This document shows positions 27,267 through 42,100 of a stretch of 64,000 bases of DNA, piece by piece. Below the pieces are notes generated by a model. The model had not been told where the DNA came from, made no database searches, and worked only from the letters and a program-made list of their open reading frames with translations. The position numbers and the translations under genes are program-made. The first letter of the stretch is position 1; each line of letters begins with the position of its first letter. Source of the stretch: Xestospongia muta (Eukaryota; Porifera; Demospongiae; Haplosclerida; Petrosiidae). The DNA is taken from positions 1,180,501 to 1,244,500 of the forward strand of contig OY848927.1 of the NCBI GenBank assembly GCA_963693285.1, given 5' to 3'.

Positions 27267-27378
27267 GTTCTTTAGCTTTGCATCCATGTTTAGCTTTATT
27301 TTCCTGATTGTTTGGATGATCCTATACCTTGTCTTTAGTTGGGATTTAAAAGGTGCCAGTTCTGAGCAAAAGGCATAA
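26057..27378 (+). CDS. Four-helix (MARVEL-like) membrane protein, tandem copy 2
   Basis: Same four-exon structure as the previous copy: 26057-26203, 26720-26932, 27001-27156 and 27268-27378, all phase 0, giving 208 residues. It has one extra codon in exon 3 (SNDGALDD in place of GTGFDD). Introns and flanks are alignable with copy 1 over about 2 kb, which shows a recent tandem duplication of the whole locus. Differences from copy 1 are mostly conservative, for example KGGGESSGGDG in the N-terminus and YEVWFIIGRF in helix 2. Family assignment is the same suggestion as for copy 1. Confidence 0.8.
27187..27267 (+). repeat. (TC)n tract forming the 3' end of intron 3, copy 2
   Basis: About 80 bp of pure TC ending in the acceptor TCTAG, at the same place as in copy 1. 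Confidence 0.95.
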
Positions 27379-28101
27379 AGTTTACTACTGCTACTTGTTA
27401 TTGAATGATTATTGTAATTATTTTTTAGCCTTGCTAATTAATATTTTAGTTTTAATTAGTAATAATATGGTATTCTACTATCAAAAGTCCTTTTGCTCAT
27501 CTTTTTCTAAAAAAACGATGACTCAATGAAAATCATGCAAATTTTACAAATGGACTTGCTATCTGGAAGTCCATTATATACTATATATATAGTTTGATGT
27601 CTTTATAACAGATACCATTTTATGTTAAGGACCAAAATTTGCAATTGGATCTTAACATTATTTTATGTATAAATTTGGCCTTTGTTCAGGATTGTTTTTA
27701 TAATATTTAAATAACAAATGATCTTGAAAGTTGAGACAGAGACATTTCAAGTTTCTTAGTTAATTATAACTAGACCAAAGCAGTTGAATATTTATGTATT
27801 AAAACTTGATGATTAGTGATAAGACACTGTTACTAAACCATTTCTTTAATAAAATAAATAAAAAATAAAATACCCATGTTTTGCAAATAATATATTGAAA
27901 GTAATGATAATTATCGATATCGCCAGTAACGGTCGCCATACTATACAAAATTAATACGACCTTAATTAATTAAAGGAGTGTCAAGAGGAGGCGTGCAGTG
28001 ACGTCACCAAGTTAATATAAATGGTTATTAAATTTTTAGATCAATTAGTTTTCTCTTCTGACTAGATTTGATTTGAACTTCGAAAAGACGATAGATTCAG
28101 A
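27379..28101. other. Intergenic region between tetraspan copies 2 and 3
   Basis: Paralogous to 25317-26056 and AT-rich, with no gene seen. It ends in the conserved upstream block of copy 3. Confidence 0.7.
27999..28006. promoter_or_regulatory. CRE palindrome TGACGTCA upstream of copy 3
   Basis: Same palindrome as upstream of copy 2, 96 bp before the start codon and in the same conserved context (AGTGACGTCAC). Confidence 0.55.
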
Positions 28102-30046
<1,945 letters not shown>

Positions 30047-30478
30047 CTTTTCAATCACCACTTTTCAGCTTTTTATTATGACATAATTGCAATAATCAAT
30101 TTTTTCTTTTGCTGTGTGTGAATCATTAAATTTTTATCATGAGTTATTATTATTTACAAATTAGAGGAGTGGTTAATTGTTACGCCCACGCATGAAAAGT
30201 AAAGGCGAGAACGGTGAGTTTTTGTTCTGTAATCCACTTGTTGACGACTTAGTAGACATCACTACTATTGTATTGAATTCGTATACTACTGTATTCAATT
30301 ACGTTGGTGGTAAAGACAATGAAGGACAGAGGAACCTTGAATCTTTGCATACAATAAATACATAAATTTATATAATATTATGTATAAACAATGTCCTAAA
30401 ATACTGATATTACATGTTAAACTTGTTCTCTCTTTTGCACACGTACAGACACTCTCTTTCAAATAGTTCTAACAAGCA
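30047..30478. other. Intergenic region between tetraspan copy 3 and the seven-helix gene
   Basis: AT-rich, with AATTTTTATCATGAG near 30130. A 62-codon ORF at 30177-30365 has no recognisable feature and no support as a gene. The promoter of the next gene is presumably at the right end. Confidence 0.5.
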
Positions 30479-33400
30479 ATGGATTCACCATCTTCACGAA
30501 AGACACCTCTTATTCGATTAAGTTCAGATCCTGTTCATGCTAATTCTAGTACTCGTCGTGACACCCAAGAAATGACAGATGTTGCCAGTGATCACCGTGA
30601 TGATTCAGGAGGGACAGTAAAAAAATTAGATACTTATGAAATCATTGAAGACACTCCCTCCGGCCATCAACAAAAAAATGTAAATAAACCACGAAGAACC
30701 ACATGGACAGGTAGAGACCATTGTATTATGTCACATGATAGTCACATGATCTAGGTACAAACAGGGGTCCACGTAGTCAAGCCAATCGACCACATTCAGT
30801 AGCTCCTTTACGTCTATCATCCTTGGATAAAACAACCTATCGTGCCGTAGAAAGGGAGAACCCTTCCACTAGTAAGCCTAATGATTTGTAACTATAATAA
30901 TAATATTCTATTACTAGGTGAATTACAAGCTCACTATGAACAAGAAGGTTTTAATATGATTTTAGAGGCTCCAGACAATCATTCTGAGAATATCATTGAT
31001 GGCCGTTTCTCAATGTCTATAATAGGAGAGGATGAAGAAGGATTTGTCTCTGTTGAGGTTGGTGCGACTCCAAGGGTTGGTTCAGGGGATCAGATGAGTG
31101 GTTAGCCCCTGTCCTTCATTATATGTACCAATACATTATCATTGAAATTATTTTGATACTATACTAACTCATTACATAGCAGTTTATGGTAATAAGTACA
31201 TGTAGAATTTCTGGCATATGCTATAACTCAATAGCCAAAATGATTTGCTAAACAAATGTTGAGATTTTGTAAACACACTGCCATTGTCAACTTATAGTAT
31301 TTCCTGTACTGTGAAGTGCTCTAGGTCAGTAACTCATATTATCATGTTAGTTGTTAGTAGTTGTACAGTTTGTTTTGTATTGGGTTAAAATAATACACTT
31401 TTGTTCATGTTTACATTGCAGGCTCTTGGCAATAGTAGTGATATGTCGACAGCAAAAGCATTAACAATGTGTACTAAGTATGTGCTAAAACCATATAATG
31501 CCTTTTTGAAAGTGGTATGTTATCTGTCCTTTCATCCTTTAACTTATCTTTCCATTCATTAATTCATCCATCCATTCATTAATCGTCTATTTATCCATCG
31601 ATTCATTTATTTATCCATTGACTCTAGATTGGTTGGCGTAGTTTCCGGTCCCAACATGTTGATGATACTCCTTGTTATAAAAGAGTTTGTAATGTCATTT
31701 ATCCTACATTTATCTTCTTAATGTTGGTGTTTACATCAATAAGTCAGATTGTCTCTTGTTTTTCAAGAACTCAAGTATGATGAATTTTTAACCCATCACC
31801 TCCATTCATTTCCATAAACACAGGCCACACCTCCACAGTCTTTTGATAATGGTTCATATTATGTCTTGTCATGTCAAGACAATGTAATAACTGGTACTGT
31901 TTTGGCCGATCTCTTAATACTTGCCTCTTATCTTTGGGCTTTTTATATATTCCGTTTTAGTGAAAAGGAACATCTATCAAGACTTATGCAAACAGTTAGT
32001 CTTTGTATCTTCAGTACTGTTAGTGATAGAGGGATGTTATTGTCACTGCAATTTCTTTAGGTTTTCCTTAGCTATAATTCAAAGCTTGTACGAAACTCAC
32101 AGAAACATTTAGTTCTAGTTCTCTTGTAAGTATATCTATTTTATTAGCAAACAAACTCAATGTTTTTATTAAACAGAACATTCTTGACAATGGGTGTGGT
32201 GTGGGTAGGCTTCTCAAATGTGACAAGTGTCTTCCGAATATTTGCATTAAGACTTCAGAAAAATAATACTTACATCGGATGGTTCTTGAGAGATGATGAT
32301 GACCCTTCATCTATTGTCACGTAAGTACTGAAGTAGCAAGCAGTTAATGAATATATATTAAATCCAATGGATGTGATGTTATTGTGTATCAAGATTATGT
32401 GTCTACTTGTGTAAAAACTGACTACTTCATGTTCTCTCTGACTATCTTTCTATTGGTGTTGTGTTAGTAGTCATGTGATCTCACATGTACAAATAATATT
32501 GTTATTTTGCCAAAGACCTTATAAATTATTCAATAGTATCTCAAATGTGATTTTTTCCACTAAAGTGCTGTAGCAATTTAAACACAACTATAAACTTTTT
32601 TACCTGCTTATTAAAAATACCAAAAACATTATTAAATAAAATAACTGGATTATGTAGTAGTGTATTACCACCTACTTTATACAAAACTACTGGTAAATTA
32701 TAATAATGTTACTTTCTATTCTCTCTTTTATAGCGGATCAAATGAACGTTATAGGCATCTCCATGATTGTCTAGTTGTTTTATCTTTCTTTGGTTTCTTG
32801 TTCTTTGATTTGCTCTATATTGCTGTAGTTATCAACTACGTCACTCAATGTCAGCTTCTACATTTTTTTATCAGAAATCTCAAGGAAAAAGTTCGTACTA
32901 AAGCTTTCTTGCTGGGCTATGCAGTGAAGGTATGATCCATCATATCATCTGAATCTATTCCTTTTTATTTATTTTACTTCTTTCCTCATTATAGGAGATT
33001 TTTCATGTCAACGAATACCTAAGAGTTCTCAATGGTAAACTGGCCAATGTGACTAGTCTTATCTTGTTTGTTTTCATTCAGGGTGTTATCTTATGTGAGT
33101 GAAAGTAGCTTTATAATCTTATAACTTACTTTCTATCCAGCTTATCGAGATCTTATGAATGTGAAACCTGATGACCATTTTGGTATTGCTGTTGGTATAC
33201 TTAATATAATACAATGGCTATCAGCAACATTGTTTTTGTTCATACAAGTCAGTGGTGTCTAACTAGTTGTTATAATTACATTTTATATAATTCTTTAGTC
33301 AACAAGATTAACAGCTGAATGTAACGGGTTAAGAAAACTTGGCCTTGAAATTGGAGCTCGTCCTTTTGTCTACTCAGACACGCCCCAAATTGTTCTCGAC

Positions 33401-33810
33401 TCCTTTGTTCTGTATGCTAGTTCAACCAATTATAAGGTAGACAGCAATACTGCTGGACTCATTGCAAAGCATTAGTACTGGCCTTGCCTTGATACAAATA
33501 GTGAATATGATATAGGACAGCCTGCCAATAATGTTAAGTATTTGTTTACTTTTGATTTGCTTGAATACACAGCTAGCTATACTATAAACATTGTATGTGG
33601 TTTTTTCCAGTTGTTATGTGTGTCAGTCTTAGCACAAACTTTTAGTTTATTTAGCATATTGTAGTTGATTACTTATGTTTTCTCCATTAGACTAAGTTGG
33701 GGTTCATTCCAATGTATCCTTCATTAGTGTTTGGATTTTTGTTTATATTGGGTCTAATATTGACACTTGATGTTGGATTGACACGATTTGAATTTGCTTC
33801 TTGGATATGA
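30479..33810 (+). CDS. Seven-helix membrane protein, gustatory-receptor-like candidate
   Basis: Thirteen exons join in frame (30479-30710, 30755-30871, 30918-31057, 31422-31514, 31628-31774, 31824-31994, 32061-32125, 32177-32320, 32734-32929, 32995-33094, 33141-33247, 33299-33436, 33691-33810), giving 589 residues; the total is an exact multiple of three. A long polar N-terminus (about 200 residues) precedes seven hydrophobic segments: YPTFIFLMLVFTSISQIV, TGTVLADLLILASYLWAFYI, LVLVLLTFLTMGVVWVGF, LSFFGFLFFDLLYIAVVINY, NVTSLILFVFIQGVILSY, AVGILNIIQWLSATLFLFI and PSLVFGFLFILGLILTLDVG. The positive residues between helices 4 and 5 (RNLKEKVRTK), the NEYLRVLNGKL stretch just before helix 5 and the K-GF-P-YPSL lead into the last helix recall insect Gr / GRL proteins, which have a cytosolic N-terminus. 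No TYhhhhQF motif is present. Similarity is by eye only. The N-terminus is longer than in usual Grs. Confidence 0.6.
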
Positions 33811-34026
33811 TGCGAACTACTGGTAAATCTACTTATCTGGATGAATTTTGCATATTACTACAAAAATCACATCAAAAGTTTTGTAGTTTGTATAAAGTGT
33901 TGTTTGTGTTGATGGATTTTAGTATCTACATTATATACAGTTTTTATATATTAAGATTATGTGTATTTTTTAAAGAAGGTACAAGAGTAAAGAAAACCAA
34001 TATGTCATAGATAAAGATAACTTCAT

Positions 34027-35906
34027 TCAATATTCATGACCACGATGTCTTCCTCGGCCATCATCTCTATAAAACACAAACAAATAAATGTTGCACTATA
34101 AAACAGTAGCCTGAAAACTTCACTCAGACTTGTGGATGACAAGCATACTTATACACATGGCTAAGCCATTATGACAAAGTATCTATCCAATTTCTAGGGA
34201 TCTTTATTAGTATACATAACCCATTCCTAAGACTATGAACCAACCATCCTAATATACCCACAACATACCTATAACCTGGACTACGTCGCTCATCATAGTA
34301 TGGACTCCTGTCTCTATAGTAGTATTAATTGTTAACAAACCAAAAATACACTCACTTACCTCCTATAACCTGGACTACGTCGCTCATCATAGTATGGGCT
34401 CCTGTCTCTATAGTAGTATTAATTGTTAACAAAACCATAAATATACTCACCTCCTATAACCTGGGCTACGTCGCTCATCATATGGACTCCTATCTCTATT
34501 TTATAAACAATTAATAAAATTCAGTAATAATATCTACTTACCTATAACCTGGACTATGTCGCTCATCATAGCGAGGACTTTTATCTCTATAAAAAATATC
34601 ACAACAATACAAAGAGTCCATCTACTTACCTGTATCCAGGACTACGTCGCTCTGGACTTCTGCCTCTAAATAAAAATAGAATATTAAGATAAAACTAAAT
34701 TACATTCACCTTACCTGTCATCATGATAATCTCGATAATCCCTGTTATTTCTACTTCTTCCACCTCGACCATGACCTGGGGACATGTCATATGATGCAAG
34801 AAAAATGTCACATGACTCACCATAATCTCGTCCACCATCTCGATCTCTTCTAGGCTACAGGGATAAAAAAGAGCTATTTTAAAAAGACGAGTGTGTCCAT
34901 TTCAGGAGACGAGCAGATATATGGTGATGATAATCATGCCACATTATTTTGTTTTCTCACCTTCTCTTTATTGCCATGAGACCATTCTACAATAATACGT
35001 GATCCTAATATCTCCGTCCCATGTTCATTCTGCAATGCATCCTTTGAAGATAAAGACATGTTAACATCAGATGTCTAAATACTTTATCAAGCTATGCCAA
35101 TCAACTAAATTTGAAACAATATATATTTGACCTGTGGCATATAAATCTTAGCACAAACTTTATAGATGTTATGAATTCCATACGAACGTTGATTTGTACA
35201 TTTGTATAACCTACTAACCTATACTATTACAAGTACCAAGTTAACAATATTGACTGGTTACAATATAATCAATACTTAATAGTTTCTACATACTGTTGGT
35301 TAGTGAGTATCACTTATCATGTGTAGGGCAATAAAAGTGGGTGTGGTTTAGGCTAATGGAAGCATGGTAGTCGAGTGGCAACATCTGGAGGTAGCAGTGG
35401 AAGAGGTAGCACTCATGTCTGGTCAAACTGGTTAAACCAGTTTCATATGACAAAACATTTACAAGTTAGATGAACTGGTTGTATCACAGAATAAGGATAT
35501 GGAATAGGAAGGGTAAGTAGTGGGTGGGGCTTAGAGTGCAAAGCCAGTACTTAGTGGTAGCTTCCCTTTAAGTATCAATGAACAAATGGACATATAACAG
35601 TGGTGAATGGACAAATAAAATGATATACCTCAGCATCACGTTTGTCTTCATACTCAATAAACCCATAAGCTGCAATGGAATAATATCTAATTGAGGAGCT
35701 CTAACAGACTTACCCATTTTCATTCCTTTGGAGAAACAATAGCAAAATTTGAAAAGAACATAAGAGCACGTGACACACAAAAGTGAATTACCTTGTTTCA
35801 CATCACAGCGATTCATCTTCCCATACCGATAAAAAATATCTTCCAAGTCTTTAGAACGACAACCAAGAGGTAAACGACCAATAAAAAGTTGGTGAGCGCT
35901 GGACAT
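34027..35906 (-). CDS. SR splicing factor (SRSF4/5/6-like), RRM plus RS tail
   Basis: Pre-mRNA splicing regulator by family. The RRM is built from 35792-35906 (HQLFIGRLPLGCRSKDLEDI), a 12-nt micro-exon 35714-35725 (Gly-Met-Lys-Met), 35629-35669 (AYGFIEYEDKRDAE, RNP1) and 34961-35041 (DALQNEHGTEILGSRIIVEW). Then come 34821-34854 (PRRDRDGGRDYG), 34715-34774 (Gly/Arg/Asn-rich) and five small exons, each encoding a DRSPYYDERRSPGYR-like unit (34630-34665, 34542-34586, about 34450-34496, about 34361-34409, about 34269-34313). The last exon ends RHRGHEY at 34027. The total is about 220 residues. The tail is shorter and richer in Tyr than in vertebrate SRSFs. The 5' part, from about 34931 onward, is included in the tandem duplication. 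Confidence 0.88.
34260..34670 (-). repeat. Tandemly duplicated RS micro-exons with their introns
   Basis: The exon AGACAGGAGTCCATACTATG (continuing ATGAGCGACGTAGTCCAGGT) recurs about every 90 bp together with flanking intron sequence such as TAGTATTAATTGTTAACAAA. Each exon starts with AGA or AGG after the acceptor and ends in phase 2, so units can be skipped or added without changing frame. Confidence 0.85.
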
Positions 35907-36106
35907 ACTCTTTCACAAGGTGTGGAATCAGTTAACGGCCATAAACGGAAACCCGTAATCTCCTCTAACACGTTGAAAACAGTTAATTTTTATTATAAAC
36001 TATATAGTTATTTTAACGTTAGAAAAAACGTTCACACTGTATAAAAGTTAGTGCAACAACAATTGTAAACAGAACAAATGTCACTAGAGATGCATGTATC
36101 AACTAC

Positions 36107-39100
36107 TTAACTGTCTAATATATAATTAAGAAGCCACTTTCCAGGCTCACTAATATACCCTAGAATTCCTTTCACAAAGGAAATAGATTTTTTACTGGCA
36201 TTGGTGGCACTTTCTGCCATTTTTTCCAATATTTCTTTCACACGGTTATGAGTCAAAGGAATCTTCTCTTCAGAAAGATTTACTGGAGCAGATTTAATTT
36301 GTGGTTTACTAGCACCTACTTCGATGACTTCTTCAACTTCCATACTATTTTTGCTCTCCACGCTGGTACCACCTTTGTCATTATCTCTTTTGCTTTTAGT
36401 GCCATTTTCTTTACCCATTGCACCATTATTGATCTCATCACCTTCTGTGTCATTTCTTGGTGGTAGAGAAGGAGTGGTCTCTTCCTCAAATGGTAGTAGC
36501 AGACGTGATGTTGAACTATTACCAGGTTCTTCCTAACAACATAGACAAATAAAGACAATCCTAATAATTTAGATGTCATTGTTTACTTTTAAATTATGGT
36601 TTATAACAATAATAGTATTATTGTTTATAGCCTGAACAAACAGCATGACATACTATGTCAAATGGGCAAGTGTAAAATGTATTATGAAAATCCCTACATA
36701 GTGAGTAGTTTTACACCAATGTATTAAACCACTATTATTGCTACACTGTCATTGTATCATGACAATTTATCAATCACCCTTCATTTTGAGGCTATTATGT
36801 AGGGATTGTCATTGATGCTGTTCCTACTTTGGTCTACTTAAGATGCTTTGTTCTGGTTGCCACATCTCATGATTATTTTGTATGAATATCCTTTGTGTGG
36901 TATGTGTAAACAATATTATAACTAAAAAATTACTTTTATCTTACCTGTGTCTTATCATTAACTGGTACCATACGATTATAGTTAACCTGAAGAAATAAAT
37001 TTGTCTCCTTTACTCTTGAACAAGAGGCATCCCAAAACTCCAAAAACCAATTGTCTCGATCAGGAAGGCTCAAAGGATGGGGATTCATGTGAGTTTTTTT
37101 GTAGTCTCCAGTAGGTACCACAGGGATTCCTTCAGCAATATTCGGACTTACACGTATGACATCTACTAGGAACTGTTTTAGTTCCTCCTTCCTTATCTCC
37201 ACTCGATGTTCAAATCTCTGTTTGAGCACTGTTACGTCATGCTCACCCAAATCAGAGGCAGTGTCAATATCTCTGTCATCTTTCCTAAAACAATCTTCCT
37301 TGTTAGCAAAAGTAAGAACAAACACTGCATAATTCCAGAACTCTTCTCCAAATGCCTTTGTGAGCTTTTCCATTGCATTCTTATCATCATCAGTAAGACG
37401 AGGATTGGTCATTTTAGTACAGTAAAGAACTAAACTGAGACGTTTACACTTATCTGTCATGTATTTAATGTATTCTTCCTCATTTACATTCCTATCTTGA
37501 AGACCAGGAGAGTCAAACACTGTTACCAGAACACCTTGAATAGTCACAGAATGTTCTGTAACTTCTGCAGTACGTCGTGTGGCACGGGCTCCTTCAGCAG
37601 CAACTTGAGCTCCAAGGATACCGTTAATAAGTGTAGATTTTCCCTGGCCTGTTTTTCCGGTAACAAGTATTCTAAGCTCTTGCTGACATGACCAGGTTTT
37701 AAGTAGCATATGTTCAAAGGTCTTAATTGCATCTTGTGTAAGCTCCTGAAGTGTTTTCTTTTTAAGAATTTTAGTTACAACACCACTGGAAGGCAGGTAT
37801 GCAGCCATTTGGCTTAGAATGCGAATGTTAAGGCTAGGGTCTTCAGAGATCAATTCTCTTAGCTCTTTCTCAACACAGTTGATTGTCTCCTGCTCAAGGC
37901 CATAAATTCTGAAAGTGACTTCTTTTTTCTTCAAAGGCACTTTTCGTGGAAGGATGGTAAGCATTTCTGAACGAGATGGTTGCTTTATCTTTTTCTTAAA
38001 TTCATTGCAAAAAACTTTGAAGTCACTATCTTGGTCAACAACAAAATGAAAACGTGTAATGACATCTGAATTATTGACATGAAATGACGCTAATTCATCA
38101 AAGACAACTGGAGTAGTCTCACGTGTTGGGTAACCAAGGTTACCAGCACCAAGACGGGGGATAGCGATAGATTGAAGTCCCTTAGCTTTGGCCTTTTGAA
38201 GAATGTTCTGAATGGCTTTTTTAAAATGCTATAAAAGAAAGAAATCAAATCAAAGGAACCCTTACATTATGTATCAGTATAATATGGTAAAAGGAACACA
38301 AATGAGATATCACTGGTCCAGAGGTATACATGTTTATTTTGAGGTTGACACTTAATTCATGTGTTATACTCAGGCTATGAATAATCTAGAAAGCCTAAGA
38401 ATGGTTTACACCATTCAATAAGTCTTGCAACTTCTAAAAATTTAATATTAAAATGGTTAGAGTGCTATCTATTGAGGTTTATTATAAACCATGCCATTAA
38501 AGTAGGTTGATGACGTTATTCATATGTCAGCATTATTGAAATCCCTCAAAACTGTCATCAAATTTAAATCAGACAGAGTATAGAATTGTATAGAAAAAAT
38601 TTCATTTATTGGTTAGTTTAACTGTACCATGCAGTAAGTCGGTAATTTCTATGAAACTGGTCAACAAATATACTATGTACATAAGTTTACTTATTTCCAC
38701 TTACTCTCATGGAATCTACATCATCATAATAGGGTAGAGCTACATGATAAATAGCTTTAGCTTTAGTATTATCAGCAGATGTTACTACTATTTGACCAGG
38801 TTTGAGCTTTCCTGAAGTGCTAATGTGTGTTTGAGCTTCATCTAATAGCTTTTGGCCACAAATCTTTGTTAATTGAGGAGATAGATCAAAGGTTAGGGTG
38901 GTAGAATTGACAATAACATCGACCTAAAAGGTAAAAAAGACATTGATAAATTGTAAGAGTGCACTTTACTATACATTTGAAAGATATTGTTCAATATATC
39001 AAAAGGAATCTTAGCATGTATATACTAAAACATATTAGTATACACATACTATACATCACAATTCAGATCTCTATATGCATTACTGGTATACAGTCTGTCA

Positions 39101-42100
39101 TGATCAACAAAGAAACTCAAGTTGTAAAAGATATCAACTCCCAATAAGAACATAGGAATGATGGCAAAAGCATGTCAAACAAGACCACAGAGGAAAAATA
39201 GTCTTCAAGGTCTTATTGTTTGTGCAATCCCAACTTGTTTACATATCCATAACAACCATATAAATCTATGTACAAGTATAATCATGCTATATAGTTCATT
39301 TACAGTCCTTTTTCTTTATTCTATTATCTATGAACAAACATAAACTAATTGGATATGATTCATACATTAAAATTTTCTTTGAAAATGGAAGCAATGTAGA
39401 GATGGTTTAGTATAACTCTATACAAAGATATGAGACAACCTGTTTAATTTTGGGTAAATATTCAGTGCTCTTTGAAAATCTATTTAATTGGACAACCCAA
39501 ACCATTCCTAAATAGGCAGTCCTGCCCAATACTAGCTGTGGTGAAATGTCACAGAGAATATAGTACTGAATATATCCTCTTTACTCATAATACATGTACA
39601 ATTACATAATCATCACGTAAATGTATTGGTACATTTACAATAACACGTACCTCTACATCTAAAATATTTCCCTTATAGATTTGGACAACCTCCTTTAGAC
39701 TACTAGTACTTCCACGTTTTTGTAAAGGTTGAGTTGTGTTGACAAGAGTGGTTGGGTCACTGAAAAAACTATAGCCTAACTCTTTCATCTTCTCTACAAA
39801 GATATGCTCATGTTTGGTATCTTTAATAAAGATCATGACAGAAAGATCATTATGCACAAACGGTCTTGCCAATACATTCAGAACAGCTTGAGCAAAATCA
39901 GTAACTGGATAGTTAACTGGAGGAGGAGCAACAATGATTTCTTTATTATCATTAGAGACGACATGATCAAAGAACTCTTCTAGAGCCTTTGTCAAAACAT
40001 CAAGTGGTCTTAAAGCATCTGTTAAATGAGGCAACACAACATGGCAATATGCCTGATTACCATTAGAGTGAATGACTGTTGTGATACCAGTGTGTACTTC
40101 ATGCTCATAGCCAGTTTGTTGTGCCATTGTGATCTCGTTATCAGGGATAAAAATTACAGGAGCATCAAAGTCGTTCTTGTTAAAGTCTCCACTGTAGACA
40201 GTGACACGCAATCCATCACGAGATGTTGCTTCGATAAGACAACACGGAACATTTGAGTAATTTTTTGATCTTTGAGGGTTGCCCCAAGTGGTTGCGTTTG
40301 CCTCCACAAACTTGTACTTTATAGTCACTTTGTGTGTGGACTCCAATTCTTGACATTTTGCATCAATGCTTTCCTTGACGATTTGATGCTGACCAGGGTC
40401 AGGTAGTAGTGAGACCGTCTTCATGAAAACCTCATCAAACAACGTTTCTACCCTTCCTTTAATGTAGTCAAGTGATCTAACTTCACCTTTAAGAGTAATG
40501 ACAACTTTGTCACTATAAGGATCTTTCATTGTTTTTTTCAACATCACTTTCTTTTCAAGTGCTAATTGTTGGAGTTTTTCAAACTTGCTATGTTGTTGTT
40601 TCATTATTACCTGCCATTTTCCATCTTCTACTTGAAATTTCTCCTCAACTTCATTAGGATGAGCTAAAAAAGGAAAGGATATAAAAGGTAAAGAGAGGTT
40701 TTGCATCCAAATCTTGCTAAGATTGCTCTGAACCATGCATGTGGTATGTTCATCAATTTATGCTGCACATATGGAAAAAATATGTGCAATAATTTCTCAT
40801 TTATCACATCTGAAAATACTATATACAACTAAACTATATACTACATGGACTAGTACTGTTTTCAAGTGTCATGGCAGATAAAATGATGGATGTCATCGTA
40901 GAAGCTATGTAGAATGACATAAAATTCAATGCATGTTTCATGCCATTGTTGCCATCTTGGAAGGCAACAAATCTGCAAATAATTAAGCTTCACTTTAAAG
41001 ATTATTACACTCAGCATTACTAACTACATATTATAACAAACATTTTATTCAGCAACTTAAAGAACAATCTAGTACTATTCACTGTGTAGAAACAAACAAT
41101 TCCTCTATAGAATCTACTCATTACCACACCCTTAGCTTGTCAATTGTCCTCCAATTGGCAACAGGTGGGCGTGTTTTTAATAATATTCATTGAAGTATGG
41201 AGTGACTGCAATAAATATGGTTTTACGTAACCATCTGTGCAATGCTTACATTCTGTGTCATAACATTGTATTATTATACAGCATTCAATGTTGTAACACA
41301 GAGACATGTTATCATAGTCTCATCCTCAAATCTACACACAACTGAAAAGGTCTGGTAACTTGATTTGTGTCCCAGCTTAGCCCAGCTAAGGAATGTTGCC
41401 CAGGTGTCATATGTAATTATGGGAGGTGTTGTAAAATAACATTTTTAGTATAGTTTGAAAATGGCTTTCCTTTGGTGAGACACAAAAGTCTACCAGGCCT
41501 ACCTTTCACTTGTGTATAGATCTAGGGACAAGACTAATCATCGTAATGATGTATTGAAATACTCTATCTACTTAGTCCTTACAGTATGTTCTGGGAAGAG
41601 TTTGAAAGGCAGGTACATCAGTTATTCGTACTGGTATACATACAATAGGAAGTCCCAAGAGATGAGATGGTGGCTGATTCATTACATTTGTCACTCCTAG
41701 ATATTATAAATACCAATAATTAAAAAACCCTGATTAAATAATATAAAAAATATAAGTAATAAGAAACAAACAAGGTAGCCATAGATGTTAGCAATGGCAT
41801 GTTCATTTATTTTAAATAGGATTTCTAAGAATTTGATTAGTTAGATATCTAATTCAGAGATTATACTTATCAAGATTGTAAACTATGTTATAATGTCAAT
41901 AAATAAAACTAAAGCACTATGGTTAATATCATTATGTCAAGAAAGTGACTTCTAATCCTACTTTATGTTATAGTTCACCAAAATTAGAGTATTATTACAA
42001 AAATTTATAATAATATTTTAATTTTGGTGAATTCTCTAATTTTGATATTTAATAATAACGTTGGTAAATTTATAGAGGTATTTTATGGATATTACTTTGA

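Noticed and set aside
30177..30365. 62-codon ORF between tetraspan copy 3 and the seven-helix gene
   Set aside because: No motif, no splice partners, short, and expected by chance.
39158..39343. Plus-strand ORF in an intron of macrodomain/GTPase copy 1
   Set aside because: Intronic, AT-rich, no features, and disrupted in the paralogous intron.
41512..41700. Small plus-strand ORF conserved in both duplication units (also at 53612-53857)
   Set aside because: Conservation is explained by the recent duplication of the intron; the start differs between copies and no family is recognisable.
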